This document shows positions 25,689-34,585 of a stretch of DNA of 64,000 bases, piece after piece. The DNA is from Tepidanaerobacter syntrophicus (GTDB taxonomy: Bacteria; Bacillota; Thermosediminibacteria; Thermosediminibacterales; Tepidanaerobacteraceae): positions 434,001 through 498,000 of the forward strand of contig NZ_DF977003.1 of assembly GCF_001485475.2 (NCBI RefSeq), in the 5' to 3' direction. The notes below the pieces were generated by a model. That model was not told the DNA's origin. It ran no database searches and saw nothing but the letters and a program-made list of their open reading frames with translations. Each line of letters begins with the position of its first letter. Positions within the stretch are counted from its first letter, which is position 1. Made by a program: the position numbers and the translations under genes.

Positions 25689-25702
25689 CAAACAAATGTT
25701 CT
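25689..25702. promoter_or_regulatory. LexA (SOS) box of recA
   Basis: AGAACATTTGTTTG on the minus strand compared with the Gram-positive LexA consensus CGAACATATGTTCG: both half sites are nearly intact (GAAC and GTTt). It lies at the expected transcription start, immediately downstream of the recA -10 box. Confidence 0.72.
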
Positions 25703-25710
25703 TAGATATA

Positions 25711-25738
25711 ATTATATATTATAAATAAAGCAAGTCAA
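25711..25738 (-). promoter_or_regulatory. recA promoter
   Basis: -35 TTGACT (25738-25733), 16-nt spacer, -10 TATAAT (25716-25711), followed within 10 nt by the LexA box. It would drive recA and the nuclease/ATPase genes to 21245. Confidence 0.75.
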
Positions 25739-25754
25739 CAACTTCATGTTTGCG

Positions 25755-26312
25755 TCAAGAAATCTCGCCAAGAGCAGAACTGAATAAAACTGTGTAGGAT
25801 GCTCCTTTTGGCGATAAATTACTTTCCATTAAAGATATTTCCTGAACCGGGAAAGAAGCGGTAAAATTTAGCTTATTTATAAACTCCGGCTGAATCTTAA
25901 TTGGCGACTTTACACGTCCGATGGTAAGATGTGGCAAAAATGGTTTTTTGTCATAGAAAATACCGGCGGCATCAAGGCCTTTATTTATGTCTTCCCTTAC
26001 GCTTAAAAGTTCAGGCTCATCCTTTATCCCTATCCAAACTACTCTCGGTCTTCTAATATCGGGAAAACATCCTAAGCCTTCAAGCTTTATAGTAAAAGGG
26101 TGATGATTTAGCGTGCCTTCCGCGACTATTTTTTTCACAGCCGGAATTCTTTCAACTGCAACTTCACCTAAGAAAGCAAGGGTTATGTGCAAGTTTTCAG
26201 GATTTACCCATCTTATTTGCTGTAAGTTTTTTCTCAAGTTATTTTCCTCTATAAAATCGCCTATAGCTTTTTTAATCGAAGACTCGATTTCAATCGATAT
26301 AAAACATCGCAT
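25755..26312 (-). CDS. thpR: RNA 2',3'-cyclic phosphodiesterase
   Basis: 185-residue 2H phosphoesterase of the LigT/ThpR family, with two HxTx motifs (NLHITLAFLGE and PHLTIGRVK) forming the active site. It hydrolyses 2',3'-cyclic phosphate ends of RNA. ATG 26312 (MRCF) follows AGGTG by 6 nt; a GTG three codons upstream is inside that site. Lies between cinA and recA, a position occupied by thpR/ligT in several Clostridia. Confidence 0.9.
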   Translation of the reverse strand: MRCFISIEIESSIKKAIGDFIEENNLRKNLQQIRWVNPENLHITLAFLGEVAVERIPAVKKIVAEGTLNHHPFTIKLEGLGCFPDIRRPRVVWIGIKDEPELLSVREDINKGLDAAGIFYDKKPFLPHLTIGRVKSPIKIQPEFINKLNFTASFPVQEISLMESNLSPKGASYTVLFSSALGEIS

Positions 26313-26340
26313 TTTTCTCACCTGCTGCTTTTGATTTTAA

Positions 26341-27597
26341 TTATCTATTACTAGGATTTTCTAGTTTTTGCAGCATCTTTCTTACAAGGTGTAGAGCGCT
26401 GTTTGCAGAGCGTTCTTTTATGTCGATTCTTCTGCCGCTGAAAATATGTCGCTGGGCACATACAGTGCTAGAATCAGCATATCCTATATACACAAGACCT
26501 ACCGGCTTTTCGGCAGTTCCGCCGTCAGGGCCGGCTATACCGGTAACGGAAACTCCTATGTCAGTGCCTGATGAAAGCCTTATTCCTTCAGCCATCTCTT
26601 TTGCTGTTTCCTCACTTACAGCACCATAATTTTCTAAAGTCTCATTTTTGACATTAAGCAATTCATGTTTTGATCGATTACTATAAGAAATTATTCCTCT
26701 ATCGAAGCTTGCTGATATTCCTGGTATATTTGTAAGTTTATGGGCCAAAAGACCCCCGGTGCAGGATTCTGCAATAGAGATCGTCTTATTTAGTTTGATT
26801 AACAGTTTTGCCACAATCTCTTCCACTGAATCATTGTCGAAACCGTAAAAATATTCTCTTGTTCTTTTTATAATCTCTTCTTCTGTCGGACGGATGATTT
26901 TTTGCGCTTCCTCTTTACTGCCAGCTTTTGCAGTAAGCCGAATCGTAACTTCACCAGCCCTACCTACCAGAGGCGCAATAGTAGGTACTGTTTGCGAGTC
27001 TATCAAATCTTTAAGCCGCTCTTCCAAATCTGATTCTCCAATGCCATAAAACTTCAAAATTCTTGAAAATATAGTGGTTGTTGACATCTTGGAAAGATAA
27101 GGTATAACCGTTTCTTTTAACATCGGCTCCATTTCTCTCGGTGGGCCGGGTAACATTACGATTATTTTATCACCATATTTTAACAGCACGCCCGGCGCTG
27201 TTCCATTTTTATTTTCTATAGCAATTGCGCCTTCAGGAATTAATGCCTGTTTATAATTATTATTAGCTATTTGGCGGCCTGTTTTTTTAAAGTAATCCTT
27301 CATCCTGTTAAGGGAGTTTTCATCAAGCTTAAGCGGCAAATTTAAATATTCTGCCACAGTTTCTTTTGTAAGATCATCTTCTGTGGGGCCAAGGCCGCCT
27401 GTCAAGATAATTATATCCGAGCGTTTAAAACTTGTTTGGAATACTTCCTTAAGCCTTTCTTTGTTATCTCCTACACATATATGATAATAAACGTCTATAC
27501 CTATTTCCTGTAATGCTTGAGATATAACTTGAGCATTAGTATTAGGTATTTGCCCTAAAATTAGTTCAGTGCCGACTGCTATTATTTCTGCCTTCAA
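26341..27597 (-). CDS. cinA: CinA family competence/damage-inducible protein
   Basis: 418 residues with two domains: N-terminal MoaB/MogA-like (IIAVGTELILGQIPNTNA, GGLGPTEDDLT, MLPGPPREM) and C-terminal PncC-like nicotinamide-nucleotide amidohydrolase (AESCTGGLLAHKLTNIPG, VSVTGIAGPDGGTAEKPVG). Probably acts in NMN or ADP-ribose salvage. Several starts compete: TTG 27597 is best spaced from TTGGGG, ATG 27603 and GTG 27606 are closer to it. The gene precedes thpR and recA, as is usual. Confidence 0.93.
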   Translation of the reverse strand: MKAEIIAVGTELILGQIPNTNAQVISQALQEIGIDVYYHICVGDNKERLKEVFQTSFKRSDIIILTGGLGPTEDDLTKETVAEYLNLPLKLDENSLNRMKDYFKKTGRQIANNNYKQALIPEGAIAIENKNGTAPGVLLKYGDKIIVMLPGPPREMEPMLKETVIPYLSKMSTTTIFSRILKFYGIGESDLEERLKDLIDSQTVPTIAPLVGRAGEVTIRLTAKAGSKEEAQKIIRPTEEEIIKRTREYFYGFDNDSVEEIVAKLLIKLNKTISIAESCTGGLLAHKLTNIPGISASFDRGIISYSNRSKHELLNVKNETLENYGAVSEETAKEMAEGIRLSSGTDIGVSVTGIAGPDGGTAEKPVGLVYIGYADSSTVCAQRHIFSGRRIDIKERSANSALHLVRKMLQKLENPSNR

Positions 27598-27659
27598 AAG
27601 CATCACCCCAAGATTATAAAATTGAGTGTATATCCAGTAACATTATAGCATTTTAAACA

Positions 27660-29021
27660 TCAATTGTCCCTTAAAACTTCTGACGATTTCTCCAATTTTC
27701 CTGCAAGATCATATTCATAAGCCTCGATGATTCTGACCCGGTAGAATTTGCCAATTTCTATTTCATCTCCATTATTCATAATTTCAATTACACCATCTAC
27801 AAAGGGAGCATCATTTTCGGAACGTCCTATGAATACATCTTTTTCAGGATCGTATCTTTCTATAAGCACATTAAGCACTTTTGTCTTAAATCTTTGATTC
27901 CTCTTCTTTGAGATCATCTTTTGAAGTTCCATAAGTCTTTCATACCTTATTTGTTTTATCCTGGCAGATATTTGAGGTGAAAGTTCCGCTGCCAAAGTTC
28001 CATCCTCTTGAGAATATTTAAATGCTCCAACTTTATCAAATTCATATTTTTTTATAAAATCGAGAAGCTCATTATACTCTTCTTCTGTCTCAGTTGGGAA
28101 ACCTACGATAAAAGTTGTTCTTAACGTTATTTCCGGTATTTGTCTTCTTATATTATCAATCAGGTTCTGTATGAATCTTTTATTTCCAGGCCTTCCCATA
28201 AGTCGCAAAATCCTATCATTTACATGCTGCAAAGGTATGTCGAGATATTTTGCTATTTTGTCACTTCTTTTAATTATTTCCAAGAGTTCATCATTTATAT
28301 TTGTTGGATAGGTATAAAGAATTCTTATGAGATAGTCGCCTTCAATTTTTATTAATTCTTCAAGCAAATGGGGAAGAGATGGTTTTCCATAAATGTCAAT
28401 TCCGTAGTTTGTGGTATTTTGCGCTACAAGGTTTATCTCCTTTGCCCCTCCGGACACAAGCAATTTTACCTCTTTTTTTATAGCTTCGATATCTCGGCTT
28501 TTATATGACCCTCGGATGTTTGGAATCGCACAATATGAGCAGCGATTATCGCATCCTTCGGCTATCTTAACAAATGAAATATAAGGATAAATTTGGATTC
28601 TGCTGTATATATCATAGTCAATAAAACTACAATTATTTGTAAAGTTTATTTTACTTTCTCCCGCTTCAAGTCTTTGGATTACCTCGGATATTTCATTGAA
28701 ATTTCCTGTGCCGACAACTGCATCGATTTCAGGCATTTCATCTAGAAGTTCGTCTTTATATCGTTGAGAAAGGCAGCCGGCAGCTATAAGTAATTTGCAT
28801 TTGCCTTTTTCTTTTAATTGCGCCATTTCTAAAATCGTATCTATGGATTCTTGTTTTGCTTTTTCTATAAAACCGCATGTATTTATTATTATTACTTCAG
28901 CTTCACAGGGATTATTTGTAATTTCATAACCGCTCTTTTTTAATGCGCCAAGCATATACTCTGAATCTACAAGATTTTTGTCGCATCCCAATGAAATAAA
29001 TCCTATTTTTTTAATTTGCAA
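27660..29021 (-). CDS. rimO: Ribosomal protein S12 methylthiotransferase
   Basis: 453-residue radical-SAM methylthiotransferase, paralogous to MiaB. UPF0004 cysteines are at SLGCDKNLVDSE, NTCGFIEKA and AAGCLSQRY; the radical-SAM motif is CDNRCSYC; a C-terminal TRAM domain is present. The GCDKN form and the target-specific N-terminus separate it from MiaB. It modifies the universally conserved aspartate of S12. Confidence 0.96.
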   Translation of the reverse strand: MQIKKIGFISLGCDKNLVDSEYMLGALKKSGYEITNNPCEAEVIIINTCGFIEKAKQESIDTILEMAQLKEKGKCKLLIAAGCLSQRYKDELLDEMPEIDAVVGTGNFNEISEVIQRLEAGESKINFTNNCSFIDYDIYSRIQIYPYISFVKIAEGCDNRCSYCAIPNIRGSYKSRDIEAIKKEVKLLVSGGAKEINLVAQNTTNYGIDIYGKPSLPHLLEELIKIEGDYLIRILYTYPTNINDELLEIIKRSDKIAKYLDIPLQHVNDRILRLMGRPGNKRFIQNLIDNIRRQIPEITLRTTFIVGFPTETEEEYNELLDFIKKYEFDKVGAFKYSQEDGTLAAELSPQISARIKQIRYERLMELQKMISKKRNQRFKTKVLNVLIERYDPEKDVFIGRSENDAPFVDGVIEIMNNGDEIEIGKFYRVRIIEAYEYDLAGKLEKSSEVLRDN

Positions 29022-29072
29022 ATTAATCCTCCTAACAGCGTATAAAGATTAAATAAAACAACAGAAGAACAT

Positions 29073-29984
29073 TTAAGCTCTCCTGTTAAAGATGAAGTTC
29101 CTGGTTTGACCTTTTAATCTGCCAAAATCCTTTCCGTTTATGGTTAAATTGACGACAGGCGGATTTCCTATTTTAATCTTTAGGCTTTGATCCGCTCTCC
29201 ATGTCCTTGTGTCACCGGCATTTAGGATACCCTCGAATTCAGCTGAGCCATCTTTTGATACCGAAATCCAACATCTTCCCTCAGGAATATTTATAGTAAC
29301 TTCAATGTATTCATCCTGGATATCATACACGGTCTGTGTAGGCAAATCTTCTACTAGCTCTATTACTGCCTCTTTCGAATTTTCTACAGGCTCATTGTCA
29401 TTATTTTCATTTTCATTTAAAGGCGGATTATTTGTATTGTTTTCGCTACCATTTTCATTCAAAGGCGTGTTCTGGGAAACCGGAGGTTTAATTTCTTCTT
29501 TGGGCTTAGACTCCTGCAGTCCGCTCATCTTAAAAACAAGCAATGCTCCTATCACAACTATTATTGCTATAATAACTAAGCCTTTTCGGTGCCTGGCCTT
29601 GGGTTCTACATGAATTTTAGGTATCGGAGGTCTTAGTGGAGTCTGTAGCTCTTCTGAGTCAGCGCCGGATTCATCCTCTTTTGCTTTTTCTTCAGCTTCT
29701 TTTCTCTCGGATTCAATTATCGACTTATAGATTTCCAAAATTTCTTTGTCATCTATTCCTATGGAGCGGGCATAGTTTTTCAAAAAACCTTTTATATATA
29801 CCTGTCCACCGGGTATTGCAGAAAAGTCGCCGCTTTCAAGAGCTGCCAAGTATCTTATTTGTATATTCGTGTTCTTTTGAACTTCTTCTAAAGAAATATT
29901 TTTTTGTTCCCGAAGTTTTTTTAGATATTCTCCCAGTTGCTCTGTTGTTTTTATATCATGCTCATTATAACTCAGTTTACTCAC
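29073..29984 (-). CDS. RodZ-like cytoskeletal HTH membrane protein
   Basis: 303 residues. Cytoplasmic HTH domain (LGEYLKKLREQKNISLEEVQ, about 17-85), a charged linker, one transmembrane helix (GLVIIAIIVVIGALLVF, about 134-152), an Asn/Glu-rich linker of roughly 45 residues (NNTNNPPLNENENNDNEP) and a C-terminal DUF4115 beta domain. RodZ couples MreB to the cell wall machinery. The GTG start at 29984 has AAGGGCG very close, so the start is uncertain. Placed between ftsK and rimO as in other Clostridia. Confidence 0.88.
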   Translation of the reverse strand: MSKLSYNEHDIKTTEQLGEYLKKLREQKNISLEEVQKNTNIQIRYLAALESGDFSAIPGGQVYIKGFLKNYARSIGIDDKEILEIYKSIIESERKEAEEKAKEDESGADSEELQTPLRPPIPKIHVEPKARHRKGLVIIAIIVVIGALLVFKMSGLQESKPKEEIKPPVSQNTPLNENGSENNTNNPPLNENENNDNEPVENSKEAVIELVEDLPTQTVYDIQDEYIEVTINIPEGRCWISVSKDGSAEFEGILNAGDTRTWRADQSLKIKIGNPPVVNLTINGKDFGRLKGQTRNFIFNRRA

Positions 29985-30008
29985 CGCCCTTGCATAAAGT
30001 TCTAAAAC

Positions 30009-32171
30009 CTAATCACTTTTGTTAAAATATTGCTGGAAATACTCTTTTGTAATAAGTATTTCTCTAGGCTTTGGGCCGTCATAGCCACTTATAAAGCCGC
30101 GTTCTTCCATTTCGTCAATAAGCCTTGCTGCTCGAGCGTAACCTATCTTTAATCGCCTTTGCAGCATCGAAATAGATGCTTGACCATTTTCAAGGACTAT
30201 CGACACAGCTTCCTCAAATAGCTCATCAGTTTGTGCAAGATTCTTTTTCATTTCCATTTCATTAAAATCTGAAAGATTTTTTTCATAAAGAGGTTCTTTT
30301 TGGTTTTTGATGAAATTTACGAGCTTTTCTACTTCGGCTTCTGAAATAAATGCACCTTGTATGCGAAGCGGTTTGGCGGCTCCTACAGGGAAAAACAGCA
30401 TATCTCCCTTTCCCAGCAGTTTTTCAGCACCTGAAGTATCTAATATCGTCCTGGAATCCACTTGTGACGATACAGCAAACGAAATCCTTGAAGGAATATT
30501 TGCCTTAATGAGGCCTGTTATTATATCAACAGATGGCCTTTGAGTTGCAACAACTAAGTGAATTCCGGCAGCTCGTGCCATTTGGGCAAGCCTGCAGATA
30601 TTGTCTTCGATTTCTCGTGGAGAGATCATCATTAGATCAGCAAGCTCATCTATTATTACTACTATTTGGGGCATAGGTTTTTCAGAGTTTGTTTCATTGT
30701 ATTTTGCTATATCCCGAACGCCTTCCTTAGCAAATGTCTGGTACCTTCGCTCCATTTCCTCAACTATCCAATTTAGGGCAGCAGCAGCTTTTTTAACATC
30801 AGTCACTACAGGAGAAATAAGATGAGCAATACCGTCATAAACTGCTAATTCCACGACTTTTGGGTCTATCATCATAAGTTTGACTTCACTGGGAAGTGCC
30901 TTATACAAAATGCTTGCTATGATTGTATTTATACATACGCTTTTACCTGAACCTGTAGCACCGGCAATAAGAAGATGAGGCATATCGGCTAAATCTGCAA
31001 CTACGGAGTTGCCGCCTACGTCTTTTCCAAGGGCTATTGTTAATTTAGAGGGTGAAGAAGTAAATTCAGCTGACTCTATTACATCCCGCAAAAAAACCGA
31101 ACTTCTTTTCTTATTTGGAACTTCAATTCCAACTGCCGCTTTTCCCGGAATAGGAGCTTCGATTCTAACATCAGAGGCCGCAAGGCTTAAAGCAATATCG
31201 TCAGCTAAGTTTACAATCCTGCTTACTTTTACGCCCGGCGACGGCTGAACTTCAAAGCGTGTAATGGTAGGACCGCAATTTACCTGAACTACTTTTGCAT
31301 CGATGCCGAAGCTTTCTAATGTATTTTCAAGTATTTCCGCATTGCCAAGTAATTCTTTTTCTGTAAAACTACTCTGCTTTGCCGTGCTTTTTGAAAGTAG
31401 TGATACCGGAGGCAGTTTATAATCTTCCTCTTCTTTATCTTCGTTAATTATGATAGGTTCAGATTCTGCAGTAGAAGAGTTTTCTTTTTGTTCTTTTTTT
31501 TGCTTTTTAGGTGCTTTGCTTTCTTCTACTGCTGCTTTATTAAGCGGAACTTCATTTTCCGGCGTAATGTTTGTTATAACTTTTATATTTTTAGCCGCTG
31601 AATTTTTGCCCGACATATCAGACTCACTTTTAGCCTTTCTTTGCGGCCTTATTTTCAAAACTATATCTGACAATGATTTTTCACTCAACAAAATAATTCC
31701 TATTATTGTAGCTGCAACAATAACTATTTGCAGACCGGCAGTGCCGAAGATGTTTATAAGAAGCGATGTAATTACCTCTCCGAATATACCGCCGCCTTTG
31801 CTATTTGCCGCCATATCCGCACTGGCTCGTAATCTATTTAAAAAGTTCATTCCATTAAGCTCACTGTGAGGTCTTAGGTGAAAAAGCGTTACAACTACCG
31901 TAAAAATAATAAAGAGTCCTATTGCCCTAAATTTCGAAGCTGGTTTCTTTTTATAGTAAACAAGATAAATACCGGCAAAAATCACAATCAATGATGCTAA
32001 TAAAGCTCCCTGACCTACAAGGCCCTTCAAATTTTTGCTTATTAAAATTCCCGCAGCACCAACCCCATCTGTATAGAGCGAAAAAATCCCCAGCAATCCA
32101 AGTGAAATCAAAATAATGCCCTTTATTTCCCATTTTATCTTAATCTTAGCCTTTTCACTTGACTTTGCCAT
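30009..32171 (-). CDS. FtsK/SpoIIIE DNA translocase
   Basis: 720 residues. Four transmembrane helices are in the first 160 residues, followed by a Lys/Glu-rich linker and the RecA-like motor (Walker A GATGSGKSVCIN, Walker B VVIIDELADLM, TQRPSVDIITG) and a C-terminal gamma winged helix (SISMLQRRLKIGYARAARL) that reads polar DNA sequences. It pumps chromosomes through the division or sporulation septum. Preceded by GAGGTG and by two candidate promoters, one sigma-H-like. Confidence 0.95.
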   Translation of the reverse strand: MAKSSEKAKIKIKWEIKGIILISLGLLGIFSLYTDGVGAAGILISKNLKGLVGQGALLASLIVIFAGIYLVYYKKKPASKFRAIGLFIIFTVVVTLFHLRPHSELNGMNFLNRLRASADMAANSKGGGIFGEVITSLLINIFGTAGLQIVIVAATIIGIILLSEKSLSDIVLKIRPQRKAKSESDMSGKNSAAKNIKVITNITPENEVPLNKAAVEESKAPKKQKKEQKENSSTAESEPIIINEDKEEEDYKLPPVSLLSKSTAKQSSFTEKELLGNAEILENTLESFGIDAKVVQVNCGPTITRFEVQPSPGVKVSRIVNLADDIALSLAASDVRIEAPIPGKAAVGIEVPNKKRSSVFLRDVIESAEFTSSPSKLTIALGKDVGGNSVVADLADMPHLLIAGATGSGKSVCINTIIASILYKALPSEVKLMMIDPKVVELAVYDGIAHLISPVVTDVKKAAAALNWIVEEMERRYQTFAKEGVRDIAKYNETNSEKPMPQIVVIIDELADLMMISPREIEDNICRLAQMARAAGIHLVVATQRPSVDIITGLIKANIPSRISFAVSSQVDSRTILDTSGAEKLLGKGDMLFFPVGAAKPLRIQGAFISEAEVEKLVNFIKNQKEPLYEKNLSDFNEMEMKKNLAQTDELFEEAVSIVLENGQASISMLQRRLKIGYARAARLIDEMEERGFISGYDGPKPREILITKEYFQQYFNKSD

Positions 32172-32193
32172 TTATTACACCTCAGTAATTCTA

Positions 32194-32222
32194 TTATTCT
32201 TCAAAACTTAGAAAAGTCCTTT
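32194..32222 (-). promoter_or_regulatory. Sigma-H-like promoter for ftsK/spoIIIE
   Basis: Minus-strand AAAGGACTT (32222-32214), 11-nt spacer, GAAGAATAA (32202-32194), about 25 nt before the ftsK start. It shares AAGGACTT, spacing and GAATAA with the spoVS promoter at 18586-18614. Confidence 0.5.
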
Positions 32223-32233
32223 CTTTTAATTAA

Positions 32234-32263
32234 AATATACGCATAATTATGGAAGTATGACAA
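32234..32263 (-). promoter_or_regulatory. Possible sigma-A promoter for ftsK inside the rnj hairpin
   Basis: Minus-strand TTGTCA (32263-32258) and TATATT (32239-32234), 5/6 matches each, spaced 18 nt. The -35 lies in the downstream arm of the palindrome that precedes it, so the hairpin DNA doubles as promoter sequence if this is real. Confidence 0.4.
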
Positions 32264-32289
32264 GGAACTTGTCATACTTCCATAATTAT
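32243..32289 (-). terminator. 22-bp perfect hairpin overlapping the end of rnj
   Basis: Arms 32243-32264 and 32268-32289 are perfectly complementary over 22 bp, with a 3-nt loop. The upstream arm contains the last codons and the stop codon of rnj. Followed by GCGTATATTTTAATT, a poor T run. It may terminate or protect the rnj mRNA 3' end. Confidence 0.6.
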
Positions 32290-33948
32290 AGGCAGTATCA
32301 TAGGCCTTCTGCGGGTTTGTTCAAATAAAAGCTTTCCTAAGTCTTCCCTTACCTGTGATTTTATTGTAGACCATTCACTTATATTTTCTTCATGACATTT
32401 TTTCAGCGATTGTTTAACCTTTTCTCTAGCTTGTTCCATAAGTGTTTCAGATTCTCTGACATAGACAAAACCCCTTGATATTATATCAGGGCCGGAAACA
32501 ACTTCTCCCGTTTCCTTGTCTATAGCGACAACCACGATTAAAATACCGTCTTGAGAAAGCTGTCTTCTATCTCGCAGCACGATGTTACCTACATCACCTA
32601 CGCCTAAACCATCTACAAGCACCTTACCGGCGGTAACTCTTCCGGCAAATCTACAAGAATCTTTTGTAAACTCTAAGATCCTGCCATTTTCGGTTATAAA
32701 TATATTTTCTTGTGGAATACCAACTTCTTCTGCAAGACGGGAATGATGAACCAAATGCCTGTATTCGCCATGTACAGGTATAAAAAACTTCGGCTTTACA
32801 AGATTGATCATCAGTTTTAGCTCTTCCTGACTGGCGTGGCCGGAAACATGGACGCCTGAAATAGGCTCATATATTACATTAGCACCGCTTTTAAATAAGC
32901 GATCTATTGTCCTTGATATAAGCTTTTCATTTCCGGGAATAGCGCTGGCAGAAATAAGAACAGTGTCCCCCGGAATAATTTCAACCTTTTTATGCTCAGA
33001 CATAGCCATCCTTGTCAAAGCAGACATAGGCTCTCCTTGGCTGCCGGTTGTGATGATTACAATCCTTTCCTTTGGAAGGCGGCAAATCTCGTCTAATTCC
33101 ATCATTAAAGACTTGGGGATTGTCAAATAACCCAAATCCAGCGCAATGTTTACGGCGTTTACCATACTTCTTCCTACTACTGCTACTTTTTTATCATTTT
33201 TATATGCGGCATCAAATATTTGCTGAATGCGGTGTATGTTCGATGCAAAAGTAGCTATGATTATTCTGCCCTTGGCACTTCTAAATATATCATCGATTGT
33301 ATGTCCGACAACCTTTTCAGACATTGTATATCCTTCCCGCTCCGCGTTGGTGCTATCGGACAAAAGGGCCAAAACACCTTTTGTGCCTAGTTCGGCGAAT
33401 TTATTAAGATCGGCTTTTTCGCCGTCAACAGGTGTTTGATCCAATTTAAAATCTCCTGTATGGCAAACGATACCTACTGGGGTATGAATGGCAAAAGCAA
33501 CTGAATCCGGTATACTGTGATTTACCCTTATAAAATCTACTGTAAAACTTCCTAGGTTAATACTTGCCGGCGGCTTTACAACGTTCATGGAAATATTTTT
33601 CTTGTTTAGTTTTGTTTCCTTTAGTTTTCCCTCGACCAGCCCTAATGTTAATTTTGTTCCATAAAGCGGAGCATTCAGCTGCTGAAGAATATAAGGCAAA
33701 GCTCCTATATGATCTTCGTGACCGTGGGTTATTAGAATTCCTTTTATATAGTCTTTATTTTCCAGAAGATAAGTTATGTCGGGAATAACAATATCTATTC
33801 CCAGCATTTCCTCTTCGGGAAACATTAGCCCTGCATCTATCAGCAAAATTTCTTTTCCGTACTGAATTATAGTCATATTTTTTCCTATTTCGCCAATTCC
33901 GCCTAAAGGAATTATAAGCAGTTTATTATTTTGTTCATTTTTTGACAA
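32272..33948 (-). CDS. rnj: Ribonuclease J
   Basis: 558-residue metallo-beta-lactamase/beta-CASP ribonuclease. Motifs: GGIGEIGKNMTIIQYG, LITHGHEDHIGALPY (HxHxDH), HTGDFKLDQTP, SDSTNAEREG, TGSQGEPMSAL, SGHASQEEL and PVHGEYRH. It performs 5'-3' exonuclease and endonuclease steps of mRNA decay and rRNA maturation. TTG start 8 nt after GGAGGTG. The RNase J1/J2 distinction cannot be made here; the single copy with all motifs intact is J1-like. Confidence 0.95.
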   Translation of the reverse strand: MSKNEQNNKLLIIPLGGIGEIGKNMTIIQYGKEILLIDAGLMFPEEEMLGIDIVIPDITYLLENKDYIKGILITHGHEDHIGALPYILQQLNAPLYGTKLTLGLVEGKLKETKLNKKNISMNVVKPPASINLGSFTVDFIRVNHSIPDSVAFAIHTPVGIVCHTGDFKLDQTPVDGEKADLNKFAELGTKGVLALLSDSTNAEREGYTMSEKVVGHTIDDIFRSAKGRIIIATFASNIHRIQQIFDAAYKNDKKVAVVGRSMVNAVNIALDLGYLTIPKSLMMELDEICRLPKERIVIITTGSQGEPMSALTRMAMSEHKKVEIIPGDTVLISASAIPGNEKLISRTIDRLFKSGANVIYEPISGVHVSGHASQEELKLMINLVKPKFFIPVHGEYRHLVHHSRLAEEVGIPQENIFITENGRILEFTKDSCRFAGRVTAGKVLVDGLGVGDVGNIVLRDRRQLSQDGILIVVVAIDKETGEVVSGPDIISRGFVYVRESETLMEQAREKVKQSLKKCHEENISEWSTIKSQVREDLGKLLFEQTRRRPMILPIIMEV

Positions 33949-34026
33949 TAACGGAACACCTCCAATGATTCCATGTTTTTGATAAGTTTTAATTGATTTT
34001 TAGCTTCCATGATTTTGTTATAAAGC

Positions 34027-34054
34027 TAGAATTGACCTATAAAGGATAATTCTA
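34027..34054 (-). other. Hairpin between dut and rnj
   Basis: 7-bp arms (34027-34033 and 34048-34054, TAGAATT and its complement) enclosing a further CCT/AGG pairing. In the 144-bp space between dut and rnj; either a weak terminator of dut or part of the rnj leader. I see no convincing promoter boxes in this space. Confidence 0.35.
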
Positions 34055-34092
34055 ATTTCCGCTCGAAAGTTTTTTGATTTAAAGGATAAAAG

Positions 34093-34545
34093 CTAAACGC
34101 CCGTATGGCCGAAGCCGCCCTCGCCCCTGTCTGTTTTAAGCAGATCTTCACTTAGACAAAACTCTGCCCTAATTACACGTCCTATAACGAGTTGAGCTAT
34201 TCTGTCACCTCTCTTTATAGCAAATCTATCTTTGCCATGATTTATTAATATAACCTGTATCTCACCCCTAAAATCACAATCAATTGTGCCGGGGCTGTTG
34301 AGCACTGTAATTCCATGTTTTGCAGCAAGACCGCTTCTGGGTCTGACCTGAGCTTCGAAACCTTGCGGGAGCTCTATCTTTATTCCGCAGGGTATCATCT
34401 TAAATTCGCCGCTATTTAAATAAACGGTTTCTGTAATATTTGCAACAAGGTCCATGCCTGCCGCTCCTTGCGACATATATTCAGGTAACGGCAGATCTTC
34501 GGCTCCGTCCACCTTACAAACAAATACTTTGATTTTATCGTCCAA
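34093..34545 (-). CDS. dut: dUTP diphosphatase
   Basis: 150-residue trimeric dUTPase. Motifs: GAAGMDLVA (1), [21 protein letters not shown] (2-3, slightly variant), [10 protein letters not shown] (4) and the C-terminal arm [11 protein letters not shown] (5). It lowers dUTP and makes dUMP for thymidylate; together with the uracil-DNA glycosylase of this window it limits uracil in DNA. TTG start at 34545, 8 nt after GGGAGG; the frame is open further upstream into alr, but that part is not family-like. Confidence 0.94.
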   Translation of the reverse strand: MDDKIKVFVCKVDGAEDLPLPEYMSQGAAGMDLVANITETVYLNSGEFKMIPCGIKIELPQGFEAQVRPRSGLAAKHGITVLNSPGTIDCDFRGEIQVILINHGKDRFAIKRGDRIAQLVIGRVIRAEFCLSEDLLKTDRGEGGFGHTGV

Positions 34546-34585
34546 CAATGTTGCCTCCCTGTTTGCAATAAATAGTTGCTGAAAA

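Noticed and set aside
27598-27659. Missing pgsA between rimO and cinA as a notable gap
   Set aside because: pgsA is commonly but not always here; its absence alone is weak evidence and it may lie elsewhere.
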